This document shows, one piece after another, positions 1 to 7,787 of a stretch of DNA of 20,191 nt. The position numbers and the translations under genes were made by a program. This DNA is from an uncultured Collinsella sp. (GTDB lineage Bacteria; Actinomycetota; Coriobacteriia; Coriobacteriales; Coriobacteriaceae), in the NCBI GenBank assembly GCA_900541475.1, contig UQJV01000041.1:1-20191 (forward strand), in the 5' to 3' direction. The notes beneath the pieces are model-generated. The model did no database searches and was not told where the DNA came from. It was given only the letters and a program-made list of their open reading frames with translations. Numbering within the stretch: the stretch's first letter is position 1; each line of letters starts with the position of its first letter.

Positions 1-51
1 GCCCCTTGTTTGTTGAGCTATCGAGTCTTTGTACGAGGCGTTTACGCCCTG

Positions 52-732
52 TTAGAACCGTGCGATCTGGTGGGTGAGCAAACCCGTTGGAACCTGCGGT
101 GCGCCGCCGGCGACCTGCGCGGCGGGGAACAGCGCGGCTACAGCAAAGTTGAACGGCTCTTTGCCCGTGTAGGTGCCAGCTGTGCAGGCCTCGTTTGCCA
201 GGAGTTGCGCCGCCCCTGCCAGCGCGGCAGCGTAGGCGGGGTCGTCTGCCGGCGTCGGCTCCGGTGCCTGATCGAGCATGGCTCGGATGGCGGCAACGGC
301 GTCCTCGCGCTTGACCTCCCACACGCGGTGCGTAATGCCCGAGGGGTCGGTGACGGCATAGAGCGACGCGCCCTCTTTGGCGGCGCCGAGGATGATATCC
401 ATGACGGGCGAGGCTTCGTAGGTAAGTGCCACAGGGCGGGGCTGCACCTTAAGCTCGGCGATTGCACGGGCGGCTGCGGTCGCATCTGCGGGGGTTACGC
501 CGTCGCCCGCCAGTACGTCGACCGGGCAAATTGCTACAACGCCTGTCACGCGCCCCGGCTCTCCCGAACACTCGTACACGTAGTATGCCGCACCCGGATC
601 TTTGAGCATGAGCCCGTCGGCGATGGCGCCGCGCAGGGCGTCGTTGCCGCTCAGGATGCCGCCCATCTGCGGCAGCGCTTCGAGCACGCGATCCTGAGCT
701 GGGCGGATGCAGGGAAACGGAAGTGCTTTCAT
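52..732 (-). CDS. Short DUF1015 family protein
   Basis: A 226-residue protein that I place in the DUF1015 family by its opening (FPCIRPAQD at about 6-14) and by its middle block, where a stretch like LYAVTDPSGITHRVWEV matches the usual family segment before the active-site-like region. Known DUF1015 proteins are about 400 residues, so this is roughly half length. The usual HE.TRPDKE block appears replaced by GDGVTPADA, and the usual DGxHRY-type block by a divergent segment near GKEPFNFAVAAL. The ATG is preceded by an AGGA-type ribosome site. It lies 39 nt after the M20 peptidase stop, so the two are probably co-transcribed. DUF1015 genes are often found near serA/serC, and serA-serC lie about 3 kb away here. 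The biochemical function is unknown. It could be a shortened subfamily or a degenerate copy. Confidence 0.75.
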   Translation of the reverse strand: MKALPFPCIRPAQDRVLEALPQMGGILSGNDALRGAIADGLMLKDPGAAYYVYECSGEPGRVTGVVAICPVDVLAGDGVTPADATAAARAIAELKVQPRPVALTYEASPVMDIILGAAKEGASLYAVTDPSGITHRVWEVKREDAVAAIRAMLDQAPEPTPADDPAYAAALAGAAQLLANEACTAGTYTGKEPFNFAVAALFPAAQVAGGAPQVPTGLLTHQIARF

Positions 733-771
733 GGGCGGTCCTAACGCGCGAGTCGGTTTGTTCGCGGCTTA

Positions 772-1992
772 TTATGCCCCAACTTGGCCGCTTGCGTCCC
801 CGAGTGTGTTATCGGCAAGCGCGATGAGTACGTTCTGGCAGCGAACGATATCGGCATGGGGCACATACTCGTTGGGCTTGTGCGCGAGCGCCAACGAGCC
901 GGGGCCGTAGCTCATGCAATTGCGGTTACCTGTTTTGCCGGCAATGACGGCGGTGTCGGTGTAGCCGGTAAAGAAGCCGACGGTCGTGTCCGCGTCCGTC
1001 GCGTCATCGGTGGCACGCTTGAGTGCGGCTAGAAGGGGAGAGTTCGGGTCGCGCTCGATGGCGGGGCGGTCGCCCGTCACGGCGTAGCTGCCATGGCAAC
1101 CGGGAACCGCGGCCTCGGCGGCGGCAATGGCATGCTCGACCATATTGATCGCGGCGGCCGTATCGGTCGGCGGCGTCAGGCGCATGTCGACCCAGACCTT
1201 GGCATGGTCGGGCACGACATAGGGGCGATAGCCGCCCTCGATCTGTCCAAACGTGATGGTCGAAGGCCCCAGCTCCTTATGCAGGGGCAACGCCGCGAAC
1301 GCGCGACGAAGCGAACACACGACCTCGGCCATGGCGGCGACGGCGTCTGCGCCCTTCCAAGGCTGGCTCGCATGCGCCGTGACACCGGCCATCTCGATCT
1401 CGAACCACGTGCGCCCCTTGTGCGCCACCTGAATCTGTCCGTCAGTGGGCTCGGTATCCAACACCCATTCGCGCGAGCCGATCCAGCCGGCATCGATGGC
1501 CGCCTCGGAGCCGCGCATAAAGTCCTCTTCGTCGACCGAGCAAATGAGCGAAAAGCCGCGGCGAGGCAGCGCGCCATCCGCCGTCACGTGCTCGAGCGTA
1601 TGGACCAGTGCGGCAATGGCGCAGGCCAGACCGCCCTTCATATCGCAGGCGCCGCGGCCATAGAGCTTATCGTCCCGCACGGTCGCCCCGAGCGGCGGCG
1701 TGTCTGCATCCCAGCCATCGCCCAGGGTGACGGTATCCATGTGGCAGATGTAGACGAGTCGCGGCTCATCGCTCATGCCCGGCACGGTGACCATAAGGTT
1801 GCGGCGCCCGGGGAGTACTTCGAGCTCCTCAATCTGCACGGCATTGAGCGCGGGGCTATCAAGCTGCGCCAGTTGCTGTTCAATGAGCCTCTTAATGAAG
1901 TGCTCGATCTCGCCCTCATATGCGCCGGGGTCCGAGCTGTCAATCTTCACAAGGTCCTGCGCAAGCCGCCAGGCAAAGTCCTCATCAACCAT
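772..1992 (-). CDS. M20 family metallopeptidase (ArgE/DapE/CPG2-like)
   Basis: A 406-residue zinc hydrolase of the ArgE/DapE/ACY1/CPG2 group, expected to cleave an amide bond in a small amino-acid derivative or peptide in the cytoplasm. Visible metal and catalytic residues are H84-x-D86 (CHMDT), D117 (GRGACDMKGG), E155-E156 (SVDEED), the acidic LDTEP segment near 179-182, and H371 (AHKPNEY). The dimerisation domain is recognisable at about 190-300. I chose ATG 1992 because GAGG sits 6 nt upstream. An in-frame TTG at 2022 would add 10 residues and has AGGAGG 12 nt upstream, but it falls inside a perfect inverted repeat. No signal peptide is visible. The substrate cannot be told from sequence. 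DUF1015 follows 39 nt downstream. Confidence 0.9.
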   Translation of the reverse strand: MVDEDFAWRLAQDLVKIDSSDPGAYEGEIEHFIKRLIEQQLAQLDSPALNAVQIEELEVLPGRRNLMVTVPGMSDEPRLVYICHMDTVTLGDGWDADTPPLGATVRDDKLYGRGACDMKGGLACAIAALVHTLEHVTADGALPRRGFSLICSVDEEDFMRGSEAAIDAGWIGSREWVLDTEPTDGQIQVAHKGRTWFEIEMAGVTAHASQPWKGADAVAAMAEVVCSLRRAFAALPLHKELGPSTITFGQIEGGYRPYVVPDHAKVWVDMRLTPPTDTAAAINMVEHAIAAAEAAVPGCHGSYAVTGDRPAIERDPNSPLLAALKRATDDATDADTTVGFFTGYTDTAVIAGKTGNRNCMSYGPGSLALAHKPNEYVPHADIVRCQNVLIALADNTLGDASGQVGA

Positions 1993-2002
1993 ATGCAACC
2001 TC

Positions 2003-2031
2003 ACAATCAGTTTGTTTTCCAAACTGATTGT
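2003..2031. promoter_or_regulatory. 11-bp perfect inverted repeat over M20 gene leader
   Basis: ACAATCAGTTT (2003-2013) and AAACTGATTGT (2021-2031) are exact complements around a 7-nt loop. On the minus strand the repeat lies between an AGGAGG (2035-2040) and the preferred ATG (1992), and it contains the alternative TTG start. It could be an operator or an mRNA hairpin controlling start choice. There is no T-tract, so it is not a simple terminator. Confidence 0.7.
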
Positions 2032-2130
2032 AAGCCTCCTGAGAGATCACGACGTGCACGTAGCAGTATTTACCGTTCGCAGGCTAAGCCATCGCGTTTG
2101 TCGTCTGGGCGGGCTCACAAACGACGTAGT

Positions 2131-2142
2131 GGGTACGTACCC
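2131..2142. promoter_or_regulatory. Perfect 12-bp palindrome upstream of the nuclease-like gene
   Basis: GGGTACGTACCC is a perfect palindrome ending 3 nt before the ATG at 2146, in the gap between two divergent genes. It may be an operator, but a palindrome this short can also occur by chance. Confidence 0.4.
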
Positions 2143-2145
2143 TTC

Positions 2146-3195
2146 ATGGACGACATGCTGTGCGACATATCTGCCTTTCGGTATCACCGGATATCTCCAC
2201 AGGTCTTGGCAATAATGCCGGACCTGCCCGATTCTGCGGACGATCCGCGCAGGGAGCGCCTTTGTGAGCATCCGCTTGTCAAGCATTTCCTGGGCACCCC
2301 GTTACACATGTCGGCGCAGGGCGGCTGCGGACGTAAAGGCGGTCGCATTATCAGGCATGTTTGGAACGGGGAGAGGCCGTTTGGCTCCGTGCGGCAGACA
2401 GAGTTTGGCCTTGATGTCGCATCCCCGCTCTTTACGCTGCTGACCCTTGCTTCCTCGGTCTCAAACGAGCGTCTGATCATGTGCATGTATGAGATGTGCG
2501 GCACCTTTGCCGTGTGCAAGATTGCGTCCCAGGTAAAGTTGGCACTTGAACAGGCATATGGGAACCGGTGGGGTGACGCACGGTCGGGCTGGGAAAACGT
2601 AAATGATGTCTCTGGGAATCCAACGGACTTGTGGAAACGACCTCCCTTGATCGAGCTCTCTGAACTAACGGAGTTCGCCAATAAGATCCAGGGACTCCGC
2701 GGTGCCAAATCGTTCACACGTGCCGCGAAATGCATTACGGGGGTTGTGGCATCGCCGCTCGAGGTCCAGGCTTCGATGCTGTTTGGCCTTTCGAGGCTGC
2801 GCGGCGGCGAAGGGCTGCACCTCACCAATAACGTCGAGATTCGCATGACGCGCAGCGCTCGCCTGATTTCGGGGCTTGATAGGCGCTACGCCGATATCCT
2901 GCTGTCAAATAAGGACGGCAGCCGGGAGTGCTTGGTTGAATGCCAGGGTAAAGCCATTCACGGATCCATAGAATCCAAGATCTCGGACTCCGATCGAACG
3001 ACGGCCCTGCAGACGATGGGATATCCTGTCGTTCTGATGACCTATGGTCAGCTAGTCGACTCCGATGCCTTCCGCGTGGTGATGGAACTCATCATGTCCT
3101 ATCTCGATATGCCGCTGAAAGACAAGACGCCGCGGCAGCAGGAGCTCGAGCGGCGGCTTCGTGAGGAGATTTTTATCGATTGGGCGGGAATGTAG
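2146..3195 (+). CDS. Coriobacterial hypothetical protein with DUF559/Vsr-like nuclease fold
   Basis: A 349-residue protein I do not recognise by name. The N-terminal part (1-190) is rich in Cys and His and has no motif I can assign. The C-terminal part (about 200-320) follows the pattern of DUF559/Vsr-like restriction-endonuclease folds: SPLE (203-206), a gap, RYADILL (D250), VECQGKAIH (E265, H272), R284, then the LQTMGYPVVLMT strand. The family usually has E-x-D-G where this has E-C-Q-G, so a likely catalytic acid is a glutamine. The reading frame stays open far upstream, but that stretch is antisense to the M20 gene. ATG 2146 is the first plausible start, and no good ribosome site precedes it; ATG 2155 is an alternative. 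GC is a little lower than the neighbours in places. I infer a lineage-specific, possibly defence-related or degenerate nuclease. Confidence 0.7.
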   Translation: MDDMLCDISAFRYHRISPQVLAIMPDLPDSADDPRRERLCEHPLVKHFLGTPLHMSAQGGCGRKGGRIIRHVWNGERPFGSVRQTEFGLDVASPLFTLLTLASSVSNERLIMCMYEMCGTFAVCKIASQVKLALEQAYGNRWGDARSGWENVNDVSGNPTDLWKRPPLIELSELTEFANKIQGLRGAKSFTRAAKCITGVVASPLEVQASMLFGLSRLRGGEGLHLTNNVEIRMTRSARLISGLDRRYADILLSNKDGSRECLVECQGKAIHGSIESKISDSDRTTALQTMGYPVVLMTYGQLVDSDAFRVVMELIMSYLDMPLKDKTPRQQELERRLREEIFIDWAGM

Positions 3196-3267
3196 TTGTG
3201 CAGGTAGAAAACGGTCGCGGGAACTAGAGTTTTGGTTGCGAAAAAACTTCAGTTGCTCCTTGGAAAT

Positions 3268-3458
3268 GGCTTGAAAAGTGCTACCCAGAACGAGTTATTT
3301 CGGAAAATGGACAGTCAACTTTAATTTGGCATATAGAGATCGATTTTTACCTACTAAAACCCCTGATAAAGCTGCTGATAAAAGCAGCTGTGCTTAGCGA
3401 CTAGGGCCTCACTGTCGATTATCCGAAACAACTTGTTCTGGGTAGCACTTTTCAAGCC
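3268..3458. repeat. MITE-like element with 48-bp inverted repeats
   Basis: Arm 3268-3315 (starts GGCTTGAAAAGTGCTACCC) and arm 3411-3458 are reverse complements over 48 nt with 4 mismatches. The 95-nt centre is AT-rich and contains a nested perfect 7-bp hairpin, AGCTGCT (3370-3376) with AGCAGCT (3383-3389). There is no ORF inside and no clear target-site duplication next to the arms. Long, slightly diverged arms around a short non-coding centre fit a miniature inverted-repeat element, or the folded RNA of a small transcript. Confidence 0.7.
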
Positions 3459-3472
3459 GCCGGGAGCACGAA

Positions 3473-3508
3473 ATTCGCCCCCCGATTTCGTGAAAACGGG
3501 GGGCGAAT
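3473..3508 (-). terminator. serA terminator stem-loop
   Basis: ATTCGCCCCCCG (3473-3484) and CGGGGGGCGAAT (3497-3508) are a perfect 12-bp stem. The 12-nt loop contains a further TTTC/GAAA pairing. It ends 38 nt past the serA stop in the minus direction and is followed there by TTTCG, a short T-run only. It may stop transcription from both sides. Confidence 0.75.
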
Positions 3509-3545
3509 GGACTTCGTGGTCTGTCTGGCAGGCTTGGCGCCGACG

Positions 3546-4709
3546 CTACTTGATCACGCGCACGCGATACATCGACGGAATCTGCTTGAGCGCCTCGATG
3601 GTGCTGCTGTCCAGGTGCTCGTCGGTGTCGAACATGGTGTAGGCGTTCTCGCCGGCGGACTCGTTGGTCATACGCTGCACGTTGGCGTTGTCCTTGGCCA
3701 GGATCGCCGTGATCTGGCCGATCATGTTGGGCACGTTGGCGTGCAGGCAGGCGATGCGGCTTGCGGCGCGCGCCTTGCCCATGCTGCAGGCGGGGTAGTT
3801 GACGCTGTGCGCTATGTTGCCGTTCTCCAGGTAATCCTTGAGCTCGCTGATGGCCATGTCGGCGCAGTTGGCCTCGGCCTCGCCGGTGCCGGCGCCCGAG
3901 TGCGTGGTGATAAACGTATTGGGCATCTTGACGGTCTTGGGCGTGGCGAAGTCGCAGCTAAACCAGCTGAGCTTGCCCTCGCGCAGGGCGGCGTCGACGG
4001 CGTCCTCGTCAATGATGGTCTCGCGCGCGTAGTTGATGAGCACGGCGTCGGGCGCCAGCAGGTTAATCTGCTCGGTGCTGATCATGCCGATGGTGTCTGC
4101 CTTGCTGGGCACGTGCACGGTGAGGTAGTCGCAGCCGCGGCACAGATCCTCGAGCGTGCCCACGCGCTGCACCTCGCGGCTCAGCACCCACGCGTGCTCG
4201 ACGGAAATGAACGGATCGTAGCCGTAGACGTCCATGCCCAGATCGACGCAGGCGTTGGCGACCTTGGAGCCCACGTTGCCCAGACCGATAACGCCGATGC
4301 GCTTGCCCTTGAGCTCGCGGCCCACAAAGGCCTTCTTGGCCTTCTCGGCGTCGACCTGGATCTCGGGGTCGTCGGCGTTGTCGCGCACCCAGTTCATCGA
4401 CTGCACCACGCCGCGGCTCGAAAGCACCAGCATGCCCAGGACGAGCTCCTTGACGGCGTTGCTGTTGGCACCGGGGGAGTTAAAGACGACGACGCCCTTC
4501 TTGGCGTACTCCTCGACGGGGATGTTGTTGACGCCGGCGCCGCAGCGGGCGATGGCGCGGATGCCCTCGGGCAGCTCGTAGCCGTGCAGGTCGGTGGAGC
4601 GCATCAGGACGGCATCGGCCTCCTCGGCGGTGCCCACAAACTCGTAGCCCTCGCCAAACTCGACCTTGCCGTCCTTGGTAATGTCGTCGATGGTCTTAAT
4701 CTTACGCAT
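3546..4709 (-). CDS. serA: D-3-phosphoglycerate dehydrogenase
   Basis: A 387-residue NAD-dependent dehydrogenase for the first step of serine synthesis (3-phosphoglycerate to 3-phosphohydroxypyruvate). The NAD-binding glycine motif GLGNVG is at 142-147. The catalytic Arg is R229 (INYARETIIDE) and the catalytic His is H270 (TTHSGAGTGEAE). Residues about 317-387 form an ACT domain (RIACLHANVPNMIGQI), usually the serine-feedback site. The position of the third catalytic residue looks unusual: the DFATPK segment has K258 where related short SerA proteins tend to have Glu. The gene starts 69 nt after serC ends and is probably in the same transcript. It ends at a strong stem-loop. Confidence 0.93.
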   Translation of the reverse strand: MRKIKTIDDITKDGKVEFGEGYEFVGTAEEADAVLMRSTDLHGYELPEGIRAIARCGAGVNNIPVEEYAKKGVVVFNSPGANSNAVKELVLGMLVLSSRGVVQSMNWVRDNADDPEIQVDAEKAKKAFVGRELKGKRIGVIGLGNVGSKVANACVDLGMDVYGYDPFISVEHAWVLSREVQRVGTLEDLCRGCDYLTVHVPSKADTIGMISTEQINLLAPDAVLINYARETIIDEDAVDAALREGKLSWFSCDFATPKTVKMPNTFITTHSGAGTGEAEANCADMAISELKDYLENGNIAHSVNYPACSMGKARAASRIACLHANVPNMIGQITAILAKDNANVQRMTNESAGENAYTMFDTDEHLDSSTIEALKQIPSMYRVRVIK

Positions 4710-4778
4710 GAAAAACTCCTTAGCAGGTTTGTCTAAAACAGGTGGTTTGAAGTGGCTGGTCGGCCCGCGTGTTGCGGG

Positions 4779-5903
4779 CTAGTTAGATCGCGGACTCAAA
4801 CTATGCTGCGCTTCGAAGTCCTTCATGTACGTGGCCAGCGCTTGCACGTCCTCCATGGTGACGGCGTTGTACACGCTTGCGCGCATGCCGCCGACGAGGC
4901 GATGGCCCTTGACGTTTTGAATCTGGTGCTCGGCCGCGCCTGCAACAAAGGCCGCATCGAGCTCGGCGTCGCCGGTGCGGAAGGTGACGTTGGCGATGGA
5001 GCGGCTGTCGGCCTGCGTTGTGCCATGGAACAGCTCGCTGTGCTCGAGCAGGTCGTAGAGCAGGTTGGCCTTGGCCCAGTTGCGCTCGGCCATGGCGGCA
5101 AGTCCGCCGGTCTGCTCAACCCAACGGAACACCTTGCCGCACACGTAGATGCCAAAGGTGTTGGGCGTGTTGAGCATGGAGCCCTTGGCGACCTGGGTCT
5201 TGAGGTCCAGGTACTGCGGCGTCTGCGCAAAGGCGGGGCTTTCGGCGATAAGGTCGTCGCGCACGATGACCACGGTCACGCCTGCGGCGCCGGCGTTTTT
5301 CTGCGCGCCGGCGTAAATGAGCCCGTAGCGCTCAGCGTCGAGCGGCTGTGACAAAAAGCAGCTCGAGACATCGGCGACCAGCGGCACATCGCCGCAGTTG
5401 GGCAGCTCGTGGTACATGGTGCCAAAGATAGTGTTGTTCTGGCAGATGTAGACGTAGTCGAGCCCGTCGCCCGCGGCCTCGGCGGCAATGCGCGCGTTGA
5501 CGTCGGCCATGTCTGGGATGCGGTCGAAATTGGTGTCCTCGGAGCTCGCGAGCAGCACGGCCTCGCCGTACTTGGCGGCCTCCTTGTACGCCTTGTTGGC
5601 AAAGTTGCCGGTCACGACGTAGCCGGCGCGGCCGCGGCGCATGAGGTTCATGGGGATGCCCGCAAACTGCAGCGTGGCGCCGCCCTGCAAAAACAGGACA
5701 CGGTAGTTGTCGGGGATGCTCAGCAGGCGGCGCAGGGTTGCCTCGACGTCGTCGATGATCTGCTGGTACATGCTAGATCGATGGCTCATCTCGAGCACGG
5801 ACATGCCGCAACCGCGGTAGTCCATCATCTCGTCGGCGATCTCGGCGAGCACGCTTGTGGGCAGTGCGGCCGGGCCAGCTGAGAAGTTGTGCACACGTGC
5901 CAT
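4779..5903 (-). CDS. serC: Phosphoserine aminotransferase
   Basis: A 374-residue PLP-dependent class V aminotransferase that converts 3-phosphohydroxypyruvate and glutamate to phosphoserine and 2-oxoglutarate. Family features are the opening FSAGPAALP (7-15), MSHRSS (39-44) for phosphate and substrate binding, QGGATLQF (73-80) in the cofactor site, and the PLP lysine K202 in YAGAQKNAG. Length fits the family at about 360-375. The ATG is preceded by GAGGGG. It is the first gene of serC-serA. The third serine gene, serB, is not in this window. Confidence 0.95.
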   Translation of the reverse strand: MARVHNFSAGPAALPTSVLAEIADEMMDYRGCGMSVLEMSHRSSMYQQIIDDVEATLRRLLSIPDNYRVLFLQGGATLQFAGIPMNLMRRGRAGYVVTGNFANKAYKEAAKYGEAVLLASSEDTNFDRIPDMADVNARIAAEAAGDGLDYVYICQNNTIFGTMYHELPNCGDVPLVADVSSCFLSQPLDAERYGLIYAGAQKNAGAAGVTVVIVRDDLIAESPAFAQTPQYLDLKTQVAKGSMLNTPNTFGIYVCGKVFRWVEQTGGLAAMAERNWAKANLLYDLLEHSELFHGTTQADSRSIANVTFRTGDAELDAAFVAGAAEHQIQNVKGHRLVGGMRASVYNAVTMEDVQALATYMKDFEAQHSLSPRSN

Positions 5904-6044
5904 CTTCTAGTTCCCCTCGTAGTCGTTTGAGCGTTCGGGATACTTTAGCACAGTGGAGCGCCGGGCGCGACCGCATCACGGTAAAACTCGAGTGCGCCGC
6001 TATGATTTACAGGATGGTTACATGGGGGAGGGCGGTCGTTAGGT

Positions 6045-7787
6045 CTATATCACCGGGATATACCGTGACAAATACTCCTTGAGCGCTGGGTCGCATACAT
6101 AAAGAAACGTTCCCAGCATGCCGCGCGTCATGAGAACGTAGTAGGCGTTGACGATAATCTTTCGTAGGTCGTCGTCGCTTGCCTTTTTCTTTGCGACGGT
6201 ATCTTTGAAGTTTGCCTTGTTAACGCAGACGCCCCCTTTGTCGTTGTCGTAGTAAATGTCGGGACCCAGAATTACGAATCCGTAATTGAGGTCGTAGCCC
6301 TGCACTGTGTGAATGCAACCAACCTCATTGACAGCGTTGACAGAGTTGACCCAATCCTTTTGAGTTGAATTCCAGCGTTTGCGAATGCCCTCGATGACGA
6401 TATCGAACGCATCTTTATTGGTCTTGGTTTCCCACTTCCAAGCGAAGCCGGCAGTCATGCGAGATAGGCTGGTTTCTTCTTCCTTAGCTTGTTGTAGGGA
6501 GCAGAAGTCTTCGAATCGGTTGACAATGCCAAATTGATAGCGTGGCACATCGCTTCCGGGGTCCTTGTCTCGCGAGTCGTAGGGCTGCGAGGCAAAGAGC
6601 TCATCAAACTTCATGCCGGCATGCATGTACGCTTTGTTATCAAGCAGGTCGTAGACAAAATCGAGGTACTCATCGCCGCCACGCACACGCATTTGGGTGC
6701 TCAAGTTGAATTCTTCGGTCTCGATTCCTGCTTCTTCGAGTTGGTTGATTCGTTGCTCAAGACCGTCTCGATTGAGGCCGGATGCCCTGACTTGCTGCTT
6801 GGGGTCATAAAACAGATATGCCTTGTCGCAGCATTTGAATATCCAGTCAACTTGGTTGCTCGTATGCGGAAGGCCGAGACGATCGCAGGTGCTATAGAAG
6901 GCCTTGATGCCGGAGCCCATGCTTAGATAATTACCCAGTCGATGTGCTTCATCGACAAGTAGGATGTCATAACGATCATTTTTGGTTACGTCACTGGGGC
7001 TCAAGATATCGCCAGGCTTTAGCACTGGAAGGAAGTGCGTGAGTTTCCTGAGGGTCTTCTTCAGGGAATCCATGGGGGTGACAAAACCGACCCGCAGACC
7101 GGAAAGGTTCGGCTCATTTTTGATTTTGAACATGAGACTGATGGCGAGGATTGTTTTACCTGTTCCCGGCGCGCCATTCACGACGGTTATACGTTCTCTT
7201 TTTGAGCCGCCATGTTTTGCGTCTTCATGCTCCTGTTCGAGACGTTTATAAATCGTCTCGATCGTTTCGTATTGGTCGGGCGTAAGCGTCTTGAAAGGCG
7301 AGAACTTGAACAGATCGGAGTTCTCGAGCTCTTCAATCGGATGAATCGCGTAGTTTTCTTCGCGAAGCTTTGTCCAGAGGTCTCGGAACCTCTGGCGATA
7401 CTGAGGCCGCTCAAAATAATCGAATTGGGCATAGCCGTTGTTGGCATTGGTGACCTGGTATTTTTCGTCGGCACAGAACAGCTCAATAAGTCGATTCTCG
7501 AACTCGAACGTTGCGGATTGGTTGAAGGTGGGATTGTCGATCAGAAGGGTCCGGTCGAAGTCCTTGTCCACGTTTGCAGCGTGTTGTTTCATACGGCGCT
7601 GGTAGTTGGTTGTTTGGCCGATGTATGCCGTCTTGTTTCTGCTGTTGGTGAGAATGTAAAGGACGGGCCAACTCTCGTCATGATGGGCTCCAGGCTTTGG
7701 CGTGCCAAAGTCCTGAAGAGATTCGCTTGTCTCAAAGGGCTGGGGCAGGGGAAGCGTGTATTGCCGAAGGGCGAACTCATTACTCAT
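6045..7787 (-). CDS. GIY-YIG nuclease domain fused to DUF2075 (Schlafen-like) helicase/ATPase
   Basis: A 580-residue protein. Residues about 41-105 look like a GIY-YIG nuclease module: LYI (43-45), YIG (55-57), R64 and a downstream acidic helix (EFENRLIEL). A DUF2075 P-loop ATPase follows, related to helicases and Schlafen group 3: Walker A GAPGTGKT (205-212), Walker B LLVDEAHR (276-283), GCIHTVQGYDLNYGFV (490-505) and YYVLMTRG (549-556) as the C-terminal superfamily 1 motifs. I chose ATG 7787 because it overlaps the MazG-like stop (TAA ending at 7780) by 8 nt and has an AAGGCGGA-type site; a start at 7889 would run far into the previous gene. Sample lines are about 43-45% GC against about 60% in serA, which suggests transfer. 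Likely a nucleic-acid enzyme; defence is inferred. Confidence 0.88.
   Translation of the reverse strand: MSNEFALRQYTLPLPQPFETSESLQDFGTPKPGAHHDESWPVLYILTNSRNKTAYIGQTTNYQRRMKQHAANVDKDFDRTLLIDNPTFNQSATFEFENRLIELFCADEKYQVTNANNGYAQFDYFERPQYRQRFRDLWTKLREENYAIHPIEELENSDLFKFSPFKTLTPDQYETIETIYKRLEQEHEDAKHGGSKRERITVVNGAPGTGKTILAISLMFKIKNEPNLSGLRVGFVTPMDSLKKTLRKLTHFLPVLKPGDILSPSDVTKNDRYDILLVDEAHRLGNYLSMGSGIKAFYSTCDRLGLPHTSNQVDWIFKCCDKAYLFYDPKQQVRASGLNRDGLEQRINQLEEAGIETEEFNLSTQMRVRGGDEYLDFVYDLLDNKAYMHAGMKFDELFASQPYDSRDKDPGSDVPRYQFGIVNRFEDFCSLQQAKEEETSLSRMTAGFAWKWETKTNKDAFDIVIEGIRKRWNSTQKDWVNSVNAVNEVGCIHTVQGYDLNYGFVILGPDIYYDNDKGGVCVNKANFKDTVAKKKASDDDLRKIIVNAYYVLMTRGMLGTFLYVCDPALKEYLSRYIPVI

Larger units (their letters stand above)
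3196..3545. other. 350-nt gap: inverted-repeat element plus serA terminator
   Basis: No gene is visible here. The gap holds a 48-bp inverted-repeat pair (3268-3458) with an AT-rich centre, then a 12-bp stem-loop (3473-3508) at the 3' end of serA. A sample line (3301-3360) is about 33% GC against about 60% in neighbouring genes. Confidence 0.8.

Noticed and set aside
37..48. GGCG-TTTA-CGCC hairpin after the DUF1015 gene
   Set aside because: A 4-bp stem with no T-run is too weak to call a terminator.
10..744. 244-codon plus-strand open frame opposite the DUF1015 gene
   Set aside because: No start signal and no domain; the minus-strand protein matches DUF1015.
1093..2145. N-terminal extension of the nuclease-like protein by 351 codons
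   Set aside because: This stretch is antisense to the M20 peptidase gene, and the extra sequence has no protein-like features.
3507..4736. 409-codon plus-strand open frame opposite serA
   Set aside because: The product is a low-complexity Val/Gly/Leu/Ala/His sequence, typical of antisense to a GC-rich gene; serA is certain.
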